IMG/VR virus record: IMGVR_UViG_3300025646_000160
Coordinates: 1-35,813 of that record
From: a virus
Direction: 5' to 3' (one strand)
Length of the DNA stretch: 35,813 nt
Position 1 is the first letter of the stretch, and each line of letters begins with the position of its first letter. Below are positions 20,034 through 28,826 of the stretch, piece after piece. The position numbers and the translations under genes were made by a program. The notes beneath the pieces were generated by a model. It was given only the letters and a program-made list of their open reading frames with translations. It did no database searches and was not told the origin of the DNA.

Positions 20034-20369
20034 TTAAATTACAGATACGTCTGCAAAAGTATTAGATTCTCCTACTTCTAATATACCATTTACATTTATG
20101 ACACCATTATTATTAAGAGTTGTGTCAATTGTAAGGAGAGCGTGGGTAAATACTACTCTAAGACCAAAGAAAATAGCATCACCACTGGCGATAGTAACAG
20201 TACCTTGATTCCAAAGATCATTTATAAATAATTGTTCAGACGAATTAATAGCTACTTCTTCACCAGAGGCAATAAATCTAACCGCATTTGCAGTAGTTGC
20301 AGTAGCGGTTTGGATATCCCCAAATGAGGATATGGGGACTTGATCTAAAAATCTTACATTACTCGCCAT
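20034..20369 (-). CDS. Small beta-rich protein of unknown function (111 aa)
   Basis: I do not recognise a family. The protein has no signal peptide or membrane segment. It is rich in Thr, Val, Ile and Asn, and its second half (LLTIDTTLNNNGVINVNGILEVG) looks like short beta strands separated by Asn/Gly turns, as in small phage fibre or collar proteins. It starts inside the end of the gp15-like gene (11-nt overlap) with AGGAA about 10 nt upstream, one of the few Shine-Dalgarno-like sequences in the window. The position between neck genes and fibre genes suggests a virion component. Confidence 0.65.
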   Translation of the reverse strand: MASNVRFLDQVPISSFGDIQTATATTANAVRFIASGEEVAINSSEQLFINDLWNQGTVTIASGDAIFFGLRVVFTHALLTIDTTLNNNGVINVNGILEVGESNTFADVSVI

Positions 20370-21330
20370 TTCTTATTCCTATTTTAAAATCTCGGGGATC
20401 TGGTTGATTATCAATTGTCTCAGAAGTTGGAATTTCATTGGTTCCCAAATCATCCACAGTTGTCGTCGGTATAAATATTTCAGGATTTACGTCAGTTTCC
20501 AAAGAGAAAATAAGTTTTGTCTTATTGTTATATTTTTGTATAGAAGCTAAATCTTTTTGTATAGTATCTGGGATGAGATAACCATATAATCGAAGATCGA
20601 AATTGCTTCTAATAAATCTTTCTTCACCTTGTCTTAATTCAGTTTGAGTAGTAAAAGAATCAATCATTGCTTTAAATTGATATCTTTGTGGATTTCCCCA
20701 ATATGCATCTGAAGCGTATTCAATAGCTTCTACAATTTTATTTAATTGCTCATTGTAGTAGGTATAAACCATACAAGAGTAATTAAGTGTTACATAATCG
20801 GGGATAGCAACTGCATAGAATTGTTGTTGAGGTGTTCTATTGTTTAAAACATTAAAATTTGAATAAAAATTTTTCTGATCGTATTTTTTCTTCATTGTAG
20901 CATACAAATTGGGAAAATTTGCATCTAACTTATTGCCTATTGATCTATTTTTTGCAATTGAATTTCTTTTAAACATCAAAAGAGGAGCCATTATAGCACC
21001 ATTTTGGTCTTTTAAGTATCCATCTTTTAAGACTGATTTCCATCTTTCAGGAGAACCATATATTACCGGAACTTCTATTCTAGCGCCATTTTGTATTACA
21101 AAAGGTTTAATGACATTCTGGAAGTAGTAAAATACAGCTTCATCTATGTCTTGTAGACCAACAGTAAATGGTTTTACAGTGTCACCCGCCCAACTATTTT
21201 GTAAGGATCTATTTTTCCCCATTAATTCGGGATCCGCTAAATTAGGATCACCTAAAATAGCGTTAGCCCCAGCATACTCATTACTAAGTTGCTTTTGTGT
21301 TTTTGGGATTGGTTTTCTACTTTCAGCCAT
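20359..21330 (-). CDS. Tail sheath stabiliser-like protein (T4 gp15-like)
   Basis: 323 aa. The central part follows the T4 gp15 pattern: an early ARIEVPVIYGSPERW, corresponding to the IRVPITYASKEHF of gp15. PDYVTLNYSCMVYTYYNEQLNKIVE then matches the IYELSIFTRYEDDMFQIVE region, and FDLRLYGYLIPD corresponds to WSLTFEVNGWMYPP. These comparisons are from memory, so homology is likely but not proven. T4 gp15 caps the tail and connects it to the neck. The protein is somewhat longer than T4 gp15 (272 aa). The start codon overlaps the stop of the gp14-like gene (TAATG), and order 13-14-15 is conserved with T4, which strengthens the call. Confidence 0.65.
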   Translation of the reverse strand: MAESRKPIPKTQKQLSNEYAGANAILGDPNLADPELMGKNRSLQNSWAGDTVKPFTVGLQDIDEAVFYYFQNVIKPFVIQNGARIEVPVIYGSPERWKSVLKDGYLKDQNGAIMAPLLMFKRNSIAKNRSIGNKLDANFPNLYATMKKKYDQKNFYSNFNVLNNRTPQQQFYAVAIPDYVTLNYSCMVYTYYNEQLNKIVEAIEYASDAYWGNPQRYQFKAMIDSFTTQTELRQGEERFIRSNFDLRLYGYLIPDTIQKDLASIQKYNNKTKLIFSLETDVNPEIFIPTTTVDDLGTNEIPTSETIDNQPDPRDFKIGIRNGE

Positions 21331-21932
21331 TACATTCTTTCTAAGTTAAGTGCTACTTTATCAGCAGGTACATAGTGTGTATCGCAAGCAACTTCTACGT
21401 TCCAACCAAAGTTTTGTAAACCTGGGTTCCATCCAGGTTCGGGTTGTGGATTATTAGGATAATCTGGGTTTTTACCTACAAAATATTGGGTATTCCAGGA
21501 TCTATCTACTTCATAGTAAGCATTTTCATAATAAATTAAATCACCTACTTGAGGAACATAGTTAGCACCAAAAATATTATAGTTGTATGGGGTAGTACGA
21601 TATCCAGTTTCGTTGAAGGTATCAGTTTGACCATCATATCCCTGAGTTTTGTTTAACAAATCGTCCCTAAGGAATCTAAATGTTGGTTTCCAAAGGAAAT
21701 TTACACCAAAATCATCAACAGGGTTTTCAGAGCTTGGAAGATCAATTAAACAATATAATAAGACGGGACCAATATAGAATTTTTCGTGTGCGGCTTCGCC
21801 ATACATATTAATATTAGTTTTCTCAGCATTAAACTTGTAAAAAGCTGCCTGTTGAGAAACAATATTAGCCATCAACTCTCGGTTGATGTGTCTCATAAAG
21901 CTAATATCTCTTGCTTCTCCGTATAATGCCAT
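21330..21932 (-). CDS. Neck protein (T4 gp14-like)
   Basis: 200 aa, shorter than T4 gp14 (256 aa). Features seen are a helical start (MALYGEARDISFMRHINRE), a middle with LYCLIDLP and a GDLIYYENAYYEVDRSWNTQYF segment. The last resembles the GDLVYFP...FEI segment I recall from gp14 homologues. gp14 joins gp13 in the head-completion/neck complex to which the tail binds (known for T4). Both ends overlap neighbours by TAATG junctions, so it is translationally coupled with the gp13-like and gp15-like genes. The assignment rests on the motif and gene order, not on a full alignment. Confidence 0.6.
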   Translation of the reverse strand: MALYGEARDISFMRHINRELMANIVSQQAAFYKFNAEKTNINMYGEAAHEKFYIGPVLLYCLIDLPSSENPVDDFGVNFLWKPTFRFLRDDLLNKTQGYDGQTDTFNETGYRTTPYNYNIFGANYVPQVGDLIYYENAYYEVDRSWNTQYFVGKNPDYPNNPQPEPGWNPGLQNFGWNVEVACDTHYVPADKVALNLERM

Positions 21933-23149
21933 TATCCTATATAAATTGTCATTGGAACGTTACTTAATTCTGATTTAGCAAATTCTGCTTCACTAGCTCG
22001 TCTTTCTAATCTTGCTTGACGAGAAGTTTCATCAAAATATCCTCTTAATCTTTCAATAAGTGCTGTTTTTTCAGCTGTAGCAGCGCTAATTAAATCAGCA
22101 CCATTTAATGTTACAGCAGCACCTGGGATAGGAATTTGTGAGTACTTGTTGCGAACATATCCTAACATTTCTTTAGCTTGAGCTAAAGTGTATTCAAATA
22201 TCCAAGAACGACCTATAGAGTTTATTTGAGAATAAACTGGGTTGTTGTAAGGCATATTGGATACGTTTGTAATGTATCCTGAACCTGATTCACCACTACC
22301 CGTTTGAATTGAATCTAAATATCTTTCACTTTTAATGATATATTCAAACCAGAAATTTACACCATCATCTGCTTCTGTTGGTACTGGGAATACTTTTAAT
22401 TTGTTATTTATTAATTCAAAGCTAAAAGCTGAGAATAGTATGTCATTTCCAAGTTCAATTTCTTGAATAGCTGCTACGTTGTAAGATAAAGGAGTTACAA
22501 AGAAATTTGTACCAACTCCGTATCCAGCTACACCACCTAAACCTCCAAAGAAAGTACCCCAACCAGCACCTAAACCTATACCACCTCCGTAGTAATAGTC
22601 TGCTGAAGCAGGTACTCCTTGATAAAATACTCTTTTAATTTCAAGTTCACTACCTGAAATTCCTTGCTCCTCAGCCCAAATATTTAAATCGTATTCTTGA
22701 ATGCTTGCAGTTAAAATGATTGAACCACTATACCAAGTTACATTACCACCTGTACCTGCTTCTGCACCATATTGTTCAGAAACCCTGATAATATTACTAT
22801 AGTTAGGGGTAATAGAAGCATTTTGGAATGTTGTGGGGGCCTCATCTAAAGACATACCCTCAAAATTCACAAGATTTTCTCTAATCAAATAAGCATATAG
22901 TTCATTACCATATACTGTGGTTGCCATTTCAAAAGCAGTCCAGAAGTTTAAATCTTGTAATTCTACGTTTTCGATTGGATATCCTAATCGACGAGCACAA
23001 AAATTAGTTACGCTATTAGCATCATTTTGGAATTGAGCATCGTTATCATAGAAACCGAAAGGAGTAGGAGATGGTCCAGTACCAGCAGCATACGAAGCAG
23101 AAGCTGCTAGGAAATTGGAGGTTCCATCATATATGGGTATATTGGCCAT
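21932..23149 (-). CDS. Neck / head-completion protein (T4 gp13-like)
   Basis: 405 aa. An N-terminal part with FCARRLGYPIENVELQDLNFWTAF matches the pattern LG-P-V-x-V-E-L seen in gp13 and related connector proteins. The C-terminal part WIFEYTLAQAKEMLGYVRNKY ... IPIPGAAVTLNG ... EKTALIERLRGYFDE matches the typical 'W-EY-LA-AKE-LG-IR-KY-IPGG' region of these proteins. A Gly/Tyr-rich central insertion (YYYGGGIGLGAGWGTFFGGLGG) looks flexible. T4 gp13 is 309 aa, so this version is longer. It opens the neck-gene trio after a 56-nt spacer containing the TATTTATA motif and ends in a TAATG overlap with the gp14-like gene. Confidence 0.65.
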   Translation of the reverse strand: MANIPIYDGTSNFLAASASYAAGTGPSPTPFGFYDNDAQFQNDANSVTNFCARRLGYPIENVELQDLNFWTAFEMATTVYGNELYAYLIRENLVNFEGMSLDEAPTTFQNASITPNYSNIIRVSEQYGAEAGTGGNVTWYSGSIILTASIQEYDLNIWAEEQGISGSELEIKRVFYQGVPASADYYYGGGIGLGAGWGTFFGGLGGVAGYGVGTNFFVTPLSYNVAAIQEIELGNDILFSAFSFELINNKLKVFPVPTEADDGVNFWFEYIIKSERYLDSIQTGSGESGSGYITNVSNMPYNNPVYSQINSIGRSWIFEYTLAQAKEMLGYVRNKYSQIPIPGAAVTLNGADLISAATAEKTALIERLRGYFDETSRQARLERRASEAEFAKSELSNVPMTIYIG

Positions 23150-23177
23150 AATAAATTAATTGAACGTTGCTTTTGAT

Positions 23178-23185
23178 TATAAATA
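23178..23185 (-). promoter_or_regulatory. TATTTATA intergenic motif before the gp13-like gene
   Basis: The sense strand reads GATATTTATAATC, with short GAT/ATC arms, 28 nt before the ATG in a 56-nt spacer. An overlapping TATAAT would also fit a sigma70-like -10 element. Confidence 0.45.
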
Positions 23186-23205
23186 TCAAAAAGACAACGA
23201 ATCAA

Positions 23206-23928
23206 TTATTTTCTTGAACTGCCTGATGTTCCCAGTTGTATTCCGTTTTCTATTGCTTCTTCATAGTAAGAAATCAAATCTTTAACAATTGGATCTCTGT
23301 GGTTTTGAAGTAGAGTAATAGATTCTAGATTTTTAATTTTTCTTGATGCCTTATAAAGGAATCTAAAACCAGAATCTCTTTTATTTTTTAAATCAACTTG
23401 AATGTCATCTCCACAAATAATCATTTTTGAACGTAAACCTATACGGGTTACAATCATTTCCATTTGTTCGTGAGTAACATTTTGAGCTTCATCTACGATA
23501 ATAATACTGTCAAGAAAAGTGCGACCACGCATAAAAGATAGGGGAACAATTTCGATGCATCCTTCTTGTATAAGTTTTTCGATTTTACTTCTATCATATA
23601 AAGCAAACATATTTTGATAAATGGGTTGAATCCAGGGATCCATCTTTTCTCTTAGATCCCCAGGTAAAAAACCTATTTCTTCCTTCGAAACTGTTGGTCT
23701 GGTAATGATAATTTTATCAATTTCTCTCATAAATAGTTTTTCGAGAGCAATTTGACAGGCCAATAAAGTTTTTCCGGAGCCAGCTGCTCCTGCTAACAGA
23801 GTAATTGTATTACCTAAAATTTTAGATTTCGCTTCTTTCTGTTCTTCGTTTAATTGTATTTTGAATTTGATAGGGCCTTTGGGTTTACGTTTTTCTCTGA
23901 AAATTTCGTCTTCGTTATTGTCGTTCAT
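23206..23928 (-). CDS. phoH: PhoH-family ATPase
   Basis: 240 aa, similar to other single-domain PhoH proteins. It has Walker A (LLAGAAGSGKT, residues 44-53) and the PhoH signature TRPTVSKEEIGFLPGDLREK at ~77-94, followed by MDPWIQPIYQNM. Walker B is IIIVDEAQN (142-150), with a sensor-like MIICGDDIQVD downstream. PhoH is an NTP-binding protein widespread in marine phages; its role in infection is unresolved (known). The ATG lies inside the last codons of the PSD-like gene (14-nt overlap), so it is co-translated with the preceding two metabolic genes. Placement between capsid and neck genes is unusual and suggests a late-expressed cassette (inference). Confidence 0.92.
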   Translation of the reverse strand: MNDNNEDEIFREKRKPKGPIKFKIQLNEEQKEAKSKILGNTITLLAGAAGSGKTLLACQIALEKLFMREIDKIIITRPTVSKEEIGFLPGDLREKMDPWIQPIYQNMFALYDRSKIEKLIQEGCIEIVPLSFMRGRTFLDSIIIVDEAQNVTHEQMEMIVTRIGLRSKMIICGDDIQVDLKNKRDSGFRFLYKASRKIKNLESITLLQNHRDPIVKDLISYYEEAIENGIQLGTSGSSRK

Positions 23929-24646
23929 TTTTGAATATAATTTTTACTAATTTATCTAAACCTGCATTTACGTGCATAGTATCATTAAGTACTAATTCGA
24001 AATCAAATCTATTATCTAAGGGTAATACCAAATCAACTTGGCTACCCCATCTAATAAGAGAAAATCTTTCATTTTGTGCAAATAAATCGTGTTGTTTATT
24101 AGTAAAATGAGAAATGACGTTAACATCTTCATCTGCAATTTGTATTAGATAATATGTGTAGTCTAAAGAAGGTGAATAAATTTTATTCCACATTCTTTCA
24201 TTATATTTAAGATATTCTAAATTGTTAGGATTAATCGCAGCATTCAAAATATCTTTTTCTGTTGCTAACATTGGTTTGTTAGTAGATTCAATCGCTTCTA
24301 AGGGCTTATAACTAAGGATTCCTCCATAAGGTATACGATTGATGTGAACGTCATAAAATGACATAAAAATGCCTATAACCAACGAAGGAACGTTATAGTC
24401 TTTATCACCTACTACATCTTGAAGTGTATAATTTATGCCCTTAATTTCTACTACAGGATCTGATGGGTTTTCTATAAATTTTTGATATAGAATAGTACCA
24501 TCCGCTGGGGAGTAGAAATGTTCAAAATCTATGTAGTTAGGACGAAGTGGGTCTCTAAAGAAAAATGTGTTGGATAAATCCCCAACAGGCATTTTTGATA
24601 ATTCTTCTACTTCAGTGTCTAACCAATCTTCTAATTCTTGAGCCAT
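23915..24646 (-). CDS. Phosphatidylserine decarboxylase homologue
   Basis: 243 aa, the length of the short PSD type. Family landmarks are present in order: YSPADG (residues 45-50, Asp49), FMSFYDVHINRIPYGG (94-109, His101) and IRWGSQVDLVLP (198-209). In this family the proenzyme cleaves itself at Gly-Ser, here G201-S202, and the serine becomes the pyruvoyl cofactor; Asp, His and Ser form the self-cleavage triad (known). All three are intact, so an active enzyme is plausible. The reaction would convert phosphatidylserine to phosphatidylethanolamine, but other decarboxylated substrates are possible. No membrane segment is apparent. The start overlaps the stop of the amidinotransferase-like gene (TAATG), and the end overlaps phoH. 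Confidence 0.8.
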   Translation of the reverse strand: MAQELEDWLDTEVEELSKMPVGDLSNTFFFRDPLRPNYIDFEHFYSPADGTILYQKFIENPSDPVVEIKGINYTLQDVVGDKDYNVPSLVIGIFMSFYDVHINRIPYGGILSYKPLEAIESTNKPMLATEKDILNAAINPNNLEYLKYNERMWNKIYSPSLDYTYYLIQIADEDVNVISHFTNKQHDLFAQNERFSLIRWGSQVDLVLPLDNRFDFELVLNDTMHVNAGLDKLVKIIFKNERQ

Positions 24647-25560
24647 TATAATAAACTTTTATTGTAATCAACATAGTTCAAGTGCATAACCATACAAGAT
24701 AGCATTGCGCCTGATTTCATATACTCAGATAAATTAAAGATAACTGGTTCCATACCTTCCTTAGCACAGATTTTTTCAAGTGAAGCAAGTTTATGCTTTT
24801 CACCATCATACAATTCGTCTGTAATTTTAAGTTCTGAGATATTAGATGCACATAAAATCATATTTCCAAGTCTAACTGAATTGGTCATACCACCATAAGC
24901 ATCATCAATGTCGACATCAATAATTTCGGTTACTTTTTCAAGTTGAGAAATTTCATTTGGGGTAAAAAGTTCTGTACAAACTAAAGTTTTGTCTTTTGAT
25001 AAAGGAAACACTGAACAATCTAAGTGGTATAAGTAGTCATCTACCATTTCCAACTTAACAATATTCATATTGAATTTTTCTTCCATCCAGTCGTAAGATT
25101 TTTCACTGGAGCGAATACCATACCCTCCAACATAAACATTGTCGTGTAGGTATTTTAAATCAGCTTCACCTTCCCACTTATCAGGACACATATGAACCTT
25201 ATAATCCATTAATTCAAAAAATGGTTTACCAACATACTCCTCACCTTGTCTTGGTTCGGATGTAAAGTTAGATAAAATAATGTTGTTTGAATTTTTGATG
25301 TGGGGTAAATAAATTCCCAAATTAGCTACATAAACTAAATCTTGAAAATTTCCTTGACTAGGGAGTAAATAAGTTAAAGAAGCCCCAGCTATAAAATTAT
25401 AAAGATCTAAAAATTGTTTATATGCTTTACCTTTATTAATTGCTAATTCTTCGGCACTTAATTCCTGCATCCAAATATTATTAGGATTTGCAGTGTCCAA
25501 AGTAAAAGGAAAATTCATTACGTAACTAGGAACTTGTAACTGTGAAGGTGTTTCTTTCAT
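24646..25560 (-). CDS. Guanidino-group-modifying enzyme (amidinotransferase/DDAH superfamily)
   Basis: 304 aa from the ATG at 25560. A GTG at 25596 would add 12 residues but lies against the TATTTATA motif, so I prefer the ATG. Superfamily landmarks are DLVYVANLG (residues 74-82), WEGEADL (129-135), YHLDCSVFPL (178-187, His179) and SGAMLSCMVMHL near the C-terminus (Cys289). These fit the Cys-His-Glu/Asp catalytic set of arginine deiminases, dimethylarginine hydrolases and glycine amidinotransferases (known). The exact substrate cannot be told. There is no signal peptide. The gene follows the capsid-gene terminator, so it starts a new transcription unit with PSD and phoH. Confidence 0.75.
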   Translation of the reverse strand: MKETPSQLQVPSYVMNFPFTLDTANPNNIWMQELSAEELAINKGKAYKQFLDLYNFIAGASLTYLLPSQGNFQDLVYVANLGIYLPHIKNSNNIILSNFTSEPRQGEEYVGKPFFELMDYKVHMCPDKWEGEADLKYLHDNVYVGGYGIRSSEKSYDWMEEKFNMNIVKLEMVDDYLYHLDCSVFPLSKDKTLVCTELFTPNEISQLEKVTEIIDVDIDDAYGGMTNSVRLGNMILCASNISELKITDELYDGEKHKLASLEKICAKEGMEPVIFNLSEYMKSGAMLSCMVMHLNYVDYNKSLL

Positions 25561-25596
25561 CAACTTTATTTTTATAGTTATACTTTTTAGTTCCAC

Positions 25597-25604
25597 TATA
25601 AATA
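25597..25604 (-). promoter_or_regulatory. TATTTATA motif before the amidinotransferase-like gene
   Basis: The sense strand reads ACTATATTTATAGTGG, a near-palindrome (ACTATA/TATAGT), 36 nt before the preferred ATG and just downstream of the capsid terminator. This is the best candidate promoter for the GME-PSD-phoH unit. Confidence 0.45.
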
Positions 25605-25637
25605 TAGTACCCCTACTTAGAGTAGAAAAAGTAGTAT

Positions 25638-25671
25638 AAAAAAGAAAAAGAAAGCCCCGCTTTCGCGGGGC
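25638..25671 (-). terminator. Rho-independent terminator after the major capsid protein gene
   Basis: The sense strand reads GCCCCGC-GAAA-GCGGGGC followed by TTTCTTTTTCTTTTTT: a 7-bp GC stem closed by a GNRA tetraloop and a T-rich tail, 25 nt after the capsid stop codon. Confidence 0.95.
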
Positions 25672-25695
25672 CTTCCATTTCTATCCTAGGTTAGT

Positions 25696-27405
25696 TTAGA
25701 AGCTGGTTAAACCAGAAACGTAAATCTTACCATAGAATTCAGGACGTAACATCTTCTTAGCGTAGCGAGTCAAGAGACCTTTTCTTGGAGTGAAGGTTTC
25801 AGGATCGTAGATAAGAGGAGTCATAATCAACGGAATGTAAGGAGCAAATACAGCACCTGCCTCAAGGAACTGAGTACCACGGAAGCCCATAAGGATTGTG
25901 TTCTCGTTCATATAAGGGTTCTTGTAAACAGTGTATCTGTTGTTGATTGCACCAGCTTTCTGTACACCGAAGGCGTAAGTCATCTTAGATACATCACCGT
26001 CAGAGTTAGATGCATATCCAGGAATAGATTCAAGAACTGTAGCTACAGTTGGAGAAACTACCATAAAGTTTGCACCACCTCTTAAAGTTAATTGGTGAAT
26101 TCGGTTGCTCAACTTCTGCATCTTAGTACCTAAAGTTTGGAACCACTGACCTTGGGTGTTGTAGTAACCACCGTTAGTAGCAGATAATTGATCCCAAGCA
26201 CCAGTACCAGGATTGTAGAATTCGTTAGAAACAGCTGACCAGTACTCAGTTCCAGCAGCAGCGTCTTCGATCAACATATCGAGGATTTCGAGGTCGATTT
26301 CAAGAGAAATGTACTCGCTCATAATGTTAGTCAATTCAGCTTCTGCGTCAAGAGCTTGGTAAGCGTTCAAATCTTGAGCGAATTCAGGAGTCCATACTGC
26401 CTTTAACTTCTTAGTCTTGGCAACAATAGCTTGTGATTGCATCTGGATGTTGATCTCAGGGATAACAATCTGAGTTGCAGACAAGTCGTTAGGTACAGCG
26501 TAAGCATTACCAGCTTCGAAATCACCAACCTCATAGGGGCTCATTTCAGTAGCTTTGTTGTAGAATACTTGAACAGCTCCTAAAGATCCAGTTAAAGCAC
26601 TTACACCAGCAGCTGAAGCAGTCACGTAGAAAGTGATTGTGTTAGCAGTGTAGTTGTAAGTAGTGAAAGCAGGAAGTAAGTTGTCTGCGTTGATTGAACC
26701 AGTTACAGGTACGAAACCTCTAACGGCATCAGGATCAAAGTTAGGAATTGCAGTAGTAGCATTGTTAACTAAGATTTCAGCAACTTGACCATTAACGATT
26801 GATTCAGAAAGAGCAGAATCAAAGTTAACATCACCCCAAGTAGCTACAGAACCTGTAGTATTAGCAAGAGCTACTGAAGCAGAGAATTGGTTAGTAGAGT
26901 AAGTAAACTTACCAGCTCCATACAAACCACCAGCGTTGTTAGGCTGAAGGTTGCTGTTAAGAGTTGAGAAAGGATACTGTGAGCTACCACCGTTACCATA
27001 TAAAGACTCATTAGCAGTGAATGGAGTCTTAGTGTTACCATACTGGAAGTCCAAGAAGAACACAAGGCCAGAAGGCAAGTTCATAGGTTGAACAGAAACG
27101 AACTCTTTAGCAGCAATTTGACCGAATACCTTACGAACTAAGGGAAGAGCTACACCAGCCCATTCAGCACCATTACCAACTGAGAAGTTTCCGTAACCAG
27201 AACCACCACCTACTGAAGATTGCTCTACAACAAGTTGCTTGGCTTGGTTTTCAAGGATCATAGACATATTGTTTTTGTGAGTCTCGCTTCCAAGACCTTC
27301 TAACAAACCTGTCTTCTCCCATTTTGCAGCTAATTTAGCTGCGTCAGACTGGAGGTTTTTCCAACCACTAGCTGATGATTCTAAAAGAGATTGTAATTGT
27401 GACAT
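25696..27405 (-). CDS. 23: Major capsid protein (T4 gp23-like)
   Basis: 569 aa, in the size range of gp23 proteins. The N-terminal region has the gp23 pattern: AAKWEKTGLLEGL, LENQAKQLVVE, then EWAGVALPLVRKVFGQIAAK and EFVSVQPMNLPSGLVFFLDF. Downstream are the conserved LEILDMLIEDA and NFMVVSPTVATVLESIPGY segments, and the protein ends MLRPEFYGKIYVSGL. In T4 the N-terminal ~65 residues are removed by the gp21 protease; here LVVE near residue 80 is a candidate cleavage region (inference). It follows the scaffold gene by 26 nt without a clear Shine-Dalgarno sequence (TTTAAAAACAATG) and is closed by a strong terminator, consistent with very high expression. Confidence 0.97.
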   Translation of the reverse strand: MSQLQSLLESSASGWKNLQSDAAKLAAKWEKTGLLEGLGSETHKNNMSMILENQAKQLVVEQSSVGGGSGYGNFSVGNGAEWAGVALPLVRKVFGQIAAKEFVSVQPMNLPSGLVFFLDFQYGNTKTPFTANESLYGNGGSSQYPFSTLNSNLQPNNAGGLYGAGKFTYSTNQFSASVALANTTGSVATWGDVNFDSALSESIVNGQVAEILVNNATTAIPNFDPDAVRGFVPVTGSINADNLLPAFTTYNYTANTITFYVTASAAGVSALTGSLGAVQVFYNKATEMSPYEVGDFEAGNAYAVPNDLSATQIVIPEINIQMQSQAIVAKTKKLKAVWTPEFAQDLNAYQALDAEAELTNIMSEYISLEIDLEILDMLIEDAAAGTEYWSAVSNEFYNPGTGAWDQLSATNGGYYNTQGQWFQTLGTKMQKLSNRIHQLTLRGGANFMVVSPTVATVLESIPGYASNSDGDVSKMTYAFGVQKAGAINNRYTVYKNPYMNENTILMGFRGTQFLEAGAVFAPYIPLIMTPLIYDPETFTPRKGLLTRYAKKMLRPEFYGKIYVSGLTSF

Positions 27406-27428
27406 TGTTTTTAAATTACGATTTTTAA

Positions 27429-28802
27429 TTAAGATTTAATAATTCCGGCAAGTTTCTGCCATCTTAAAACTTGATCATTAGATTCAAGAATTGGTTGCTT
27501 TGTTGGAGCAGCTCCAGTTGCTTTTGAAGCTAAACCTCTTACTGATTCATTAACAGGAGCTTTCTTTTCTTTAAGCTCTGTAGATAATGTTTCGAATACG
27601 AGTTTAGTTTCTCTAACTGTTGTTGCTTGATCAAAAGCTTGCAATACTTTTACCTTTTGACTTTCTGTTAGGTTTTTGCCTCTGAAGATTTTATTGGTAT
27701 AAAGAAGTTTAGCGTTAAGGAGTTTAACTTCGTTTAATGTAGCTCTTAACTCATTGAGTTCGTTCTGCATTTCTTCCATTTCTCCTTCACCAAATCTTGA
27801 AGTTCTACCAGCACCTGATTTTTCCATACCTTTGGTTACAGTACCAGCAGGTAACTTATCCATCTTATCAACAAATTTAAATAAATCATCACCAATAACA
27901 GCCTTCTCAGGATCTGTTAATGTATCGATAAATTTCTTAAGTTTGTCTTTGATGCCTTCTTCCATCATATCTTCTTCATTTAAGTTCTCTTTATTGATCT
28001 TGTTTTTGCCTGGACCAGATACTTTGCCAGCGGCTTCAGCATCACGCTTTCCAAACTTACCATAAGAATCATCTCTGCGAGCTTTGAAAGATTGCTTTTT
28101 ATCAGCTTCTTTACCCATACGGGCGCTAACTGACTCGTCTTCACGATCATCATAGCCTTCTTTCTTTCTCTCATTGATTTCCTCTTCGGTATCAATATCA
28201 ACATCGATATCTTCTTCTTCAAAGTTTTCACCGGCTTCAATTTCGCCAGCTCTAACCATATCTTCAATTACATCTTTGACAAGTTTTTCTAACTCATCTT
28301 CAGACATATCTTCAAGGTCAAGTTCATCCTCTTCTTTGTCCTCTTCATCTTCCTTCTCGTCTTTCATACCATCAAGGTATCCTTCTTCCTCGGCGTCAGT
28401 TCGGGCATTTTCTTTGAGCATTTCCTCTTCCTCTAATTCACGGAGTAACTCTTCGAGATCCATCTCATCTACCATATCCTTCTCTTCAAGCTTTTTAGCC
28501 ATCTTTTCAGTTTCCATCTCGGGTTCTGATTCTTTAGAGAACTTGCCGTTCTTCTTTTCATCATCACCTTCGCGTTGATCGGGGTTTGACATCTTCTCTT
28601 CGAGTCCATCCATTTCTTCATCTACTTCATAAGCTTCTTTTACTTCATCTGCATCAATTTCCGCTAACTTAGCAGCGAATTTTTCAGCGAGATAGGGAGC
28701 AAAAGCCTCTTCTAAAGCAGCTTTGGCGTTTGCGATAGCAGCCTCTTTTACAGATTTTGCATCAGCAATAGCCTCTGCGAGCAGGTTTTTACTGTTACTC
28801 AT
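27429..28802 (-). CDS. 22: Prohead core scaffolding protein (T4 gp22-like)
   Basis: 457 aa, much longer than T4 gp22 (269 aa). The middle is extremely acidic and predicted helical or coiled-coil (runs such as DLEELLRELEEEEMLKENA and EDKEEDELDLEDMSEDELEKL). The N-terminus is Ala-rich helical (AIADAKSVKEAAIANAKAALEEA), and the C-terminus ends with the short LRWQKLAGIIKS, of a kind I recall from gp22 relatives of cyanophages. Scaffold proteins form the inner core of the prohead and are degraded by the protease. Its position between the protease and the major capsid protein matches T4 order 21-22-23. Sequence alone would be weak because acidic coiled coils diverge; context makes it convincing. 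Confidence 0.85.
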   Translation of the reverse strand: MSNSKNLLAEAIADAKSVKEAAIANAKAALEEAFAPYLAEKFAAKLAEIDADEVKEAYEVDEEMDGLEEKMSNPDQREGDDEKKNGKFSKESEPEMETEKMAKKLEEKDMVDEMDLEELLRELEEEEMLKENARTDAEEEGYLDGMKDEKEDEEDKEEDELDLEDMSEDELEKLVKDVIEDMVRAGEIEAGENFEEEDIDVDIDTEEEINERKKEGYDDREDESVSARMGKEADKKQSFKARRDDSYGKFGKRDAEAAGKVSGPGKNKINKENLNEEDMMEEGIKDKLKKFIDTLTDPEKAVIGDDLFKFVDKMDKLPAGTVTKGMEKSGAGRTSRFGEGEMEEMQNELNELRATLNEVKLLNAKLLYTNKIFRGKNLTESQKVKVLQAFDQATTVRETKLVFETLSTELKEKKAPVNESVRGLASKATGAAPTKQPILESNDQVLRWQKLAGIIKS

Positions 28803-28826
28803 TTTTCCACAAAATTTGTTTGGGGG

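Noticed and set aside
23206-23235. GTSGSS at the C-terminus of PhoH as a link to the SGTSG fibres
   Set aside because: Only one and a half triplets in a short polar tail; most simply chance.
25561-25596. GTG start at 25596 for the amidinotransferase-like gene
   Set aside because: It lies directly against the TATTTATA motif and adds 12 residues (MELKSITIKIKL) that are not part of the fold. The ATG at 25560 is better placed.
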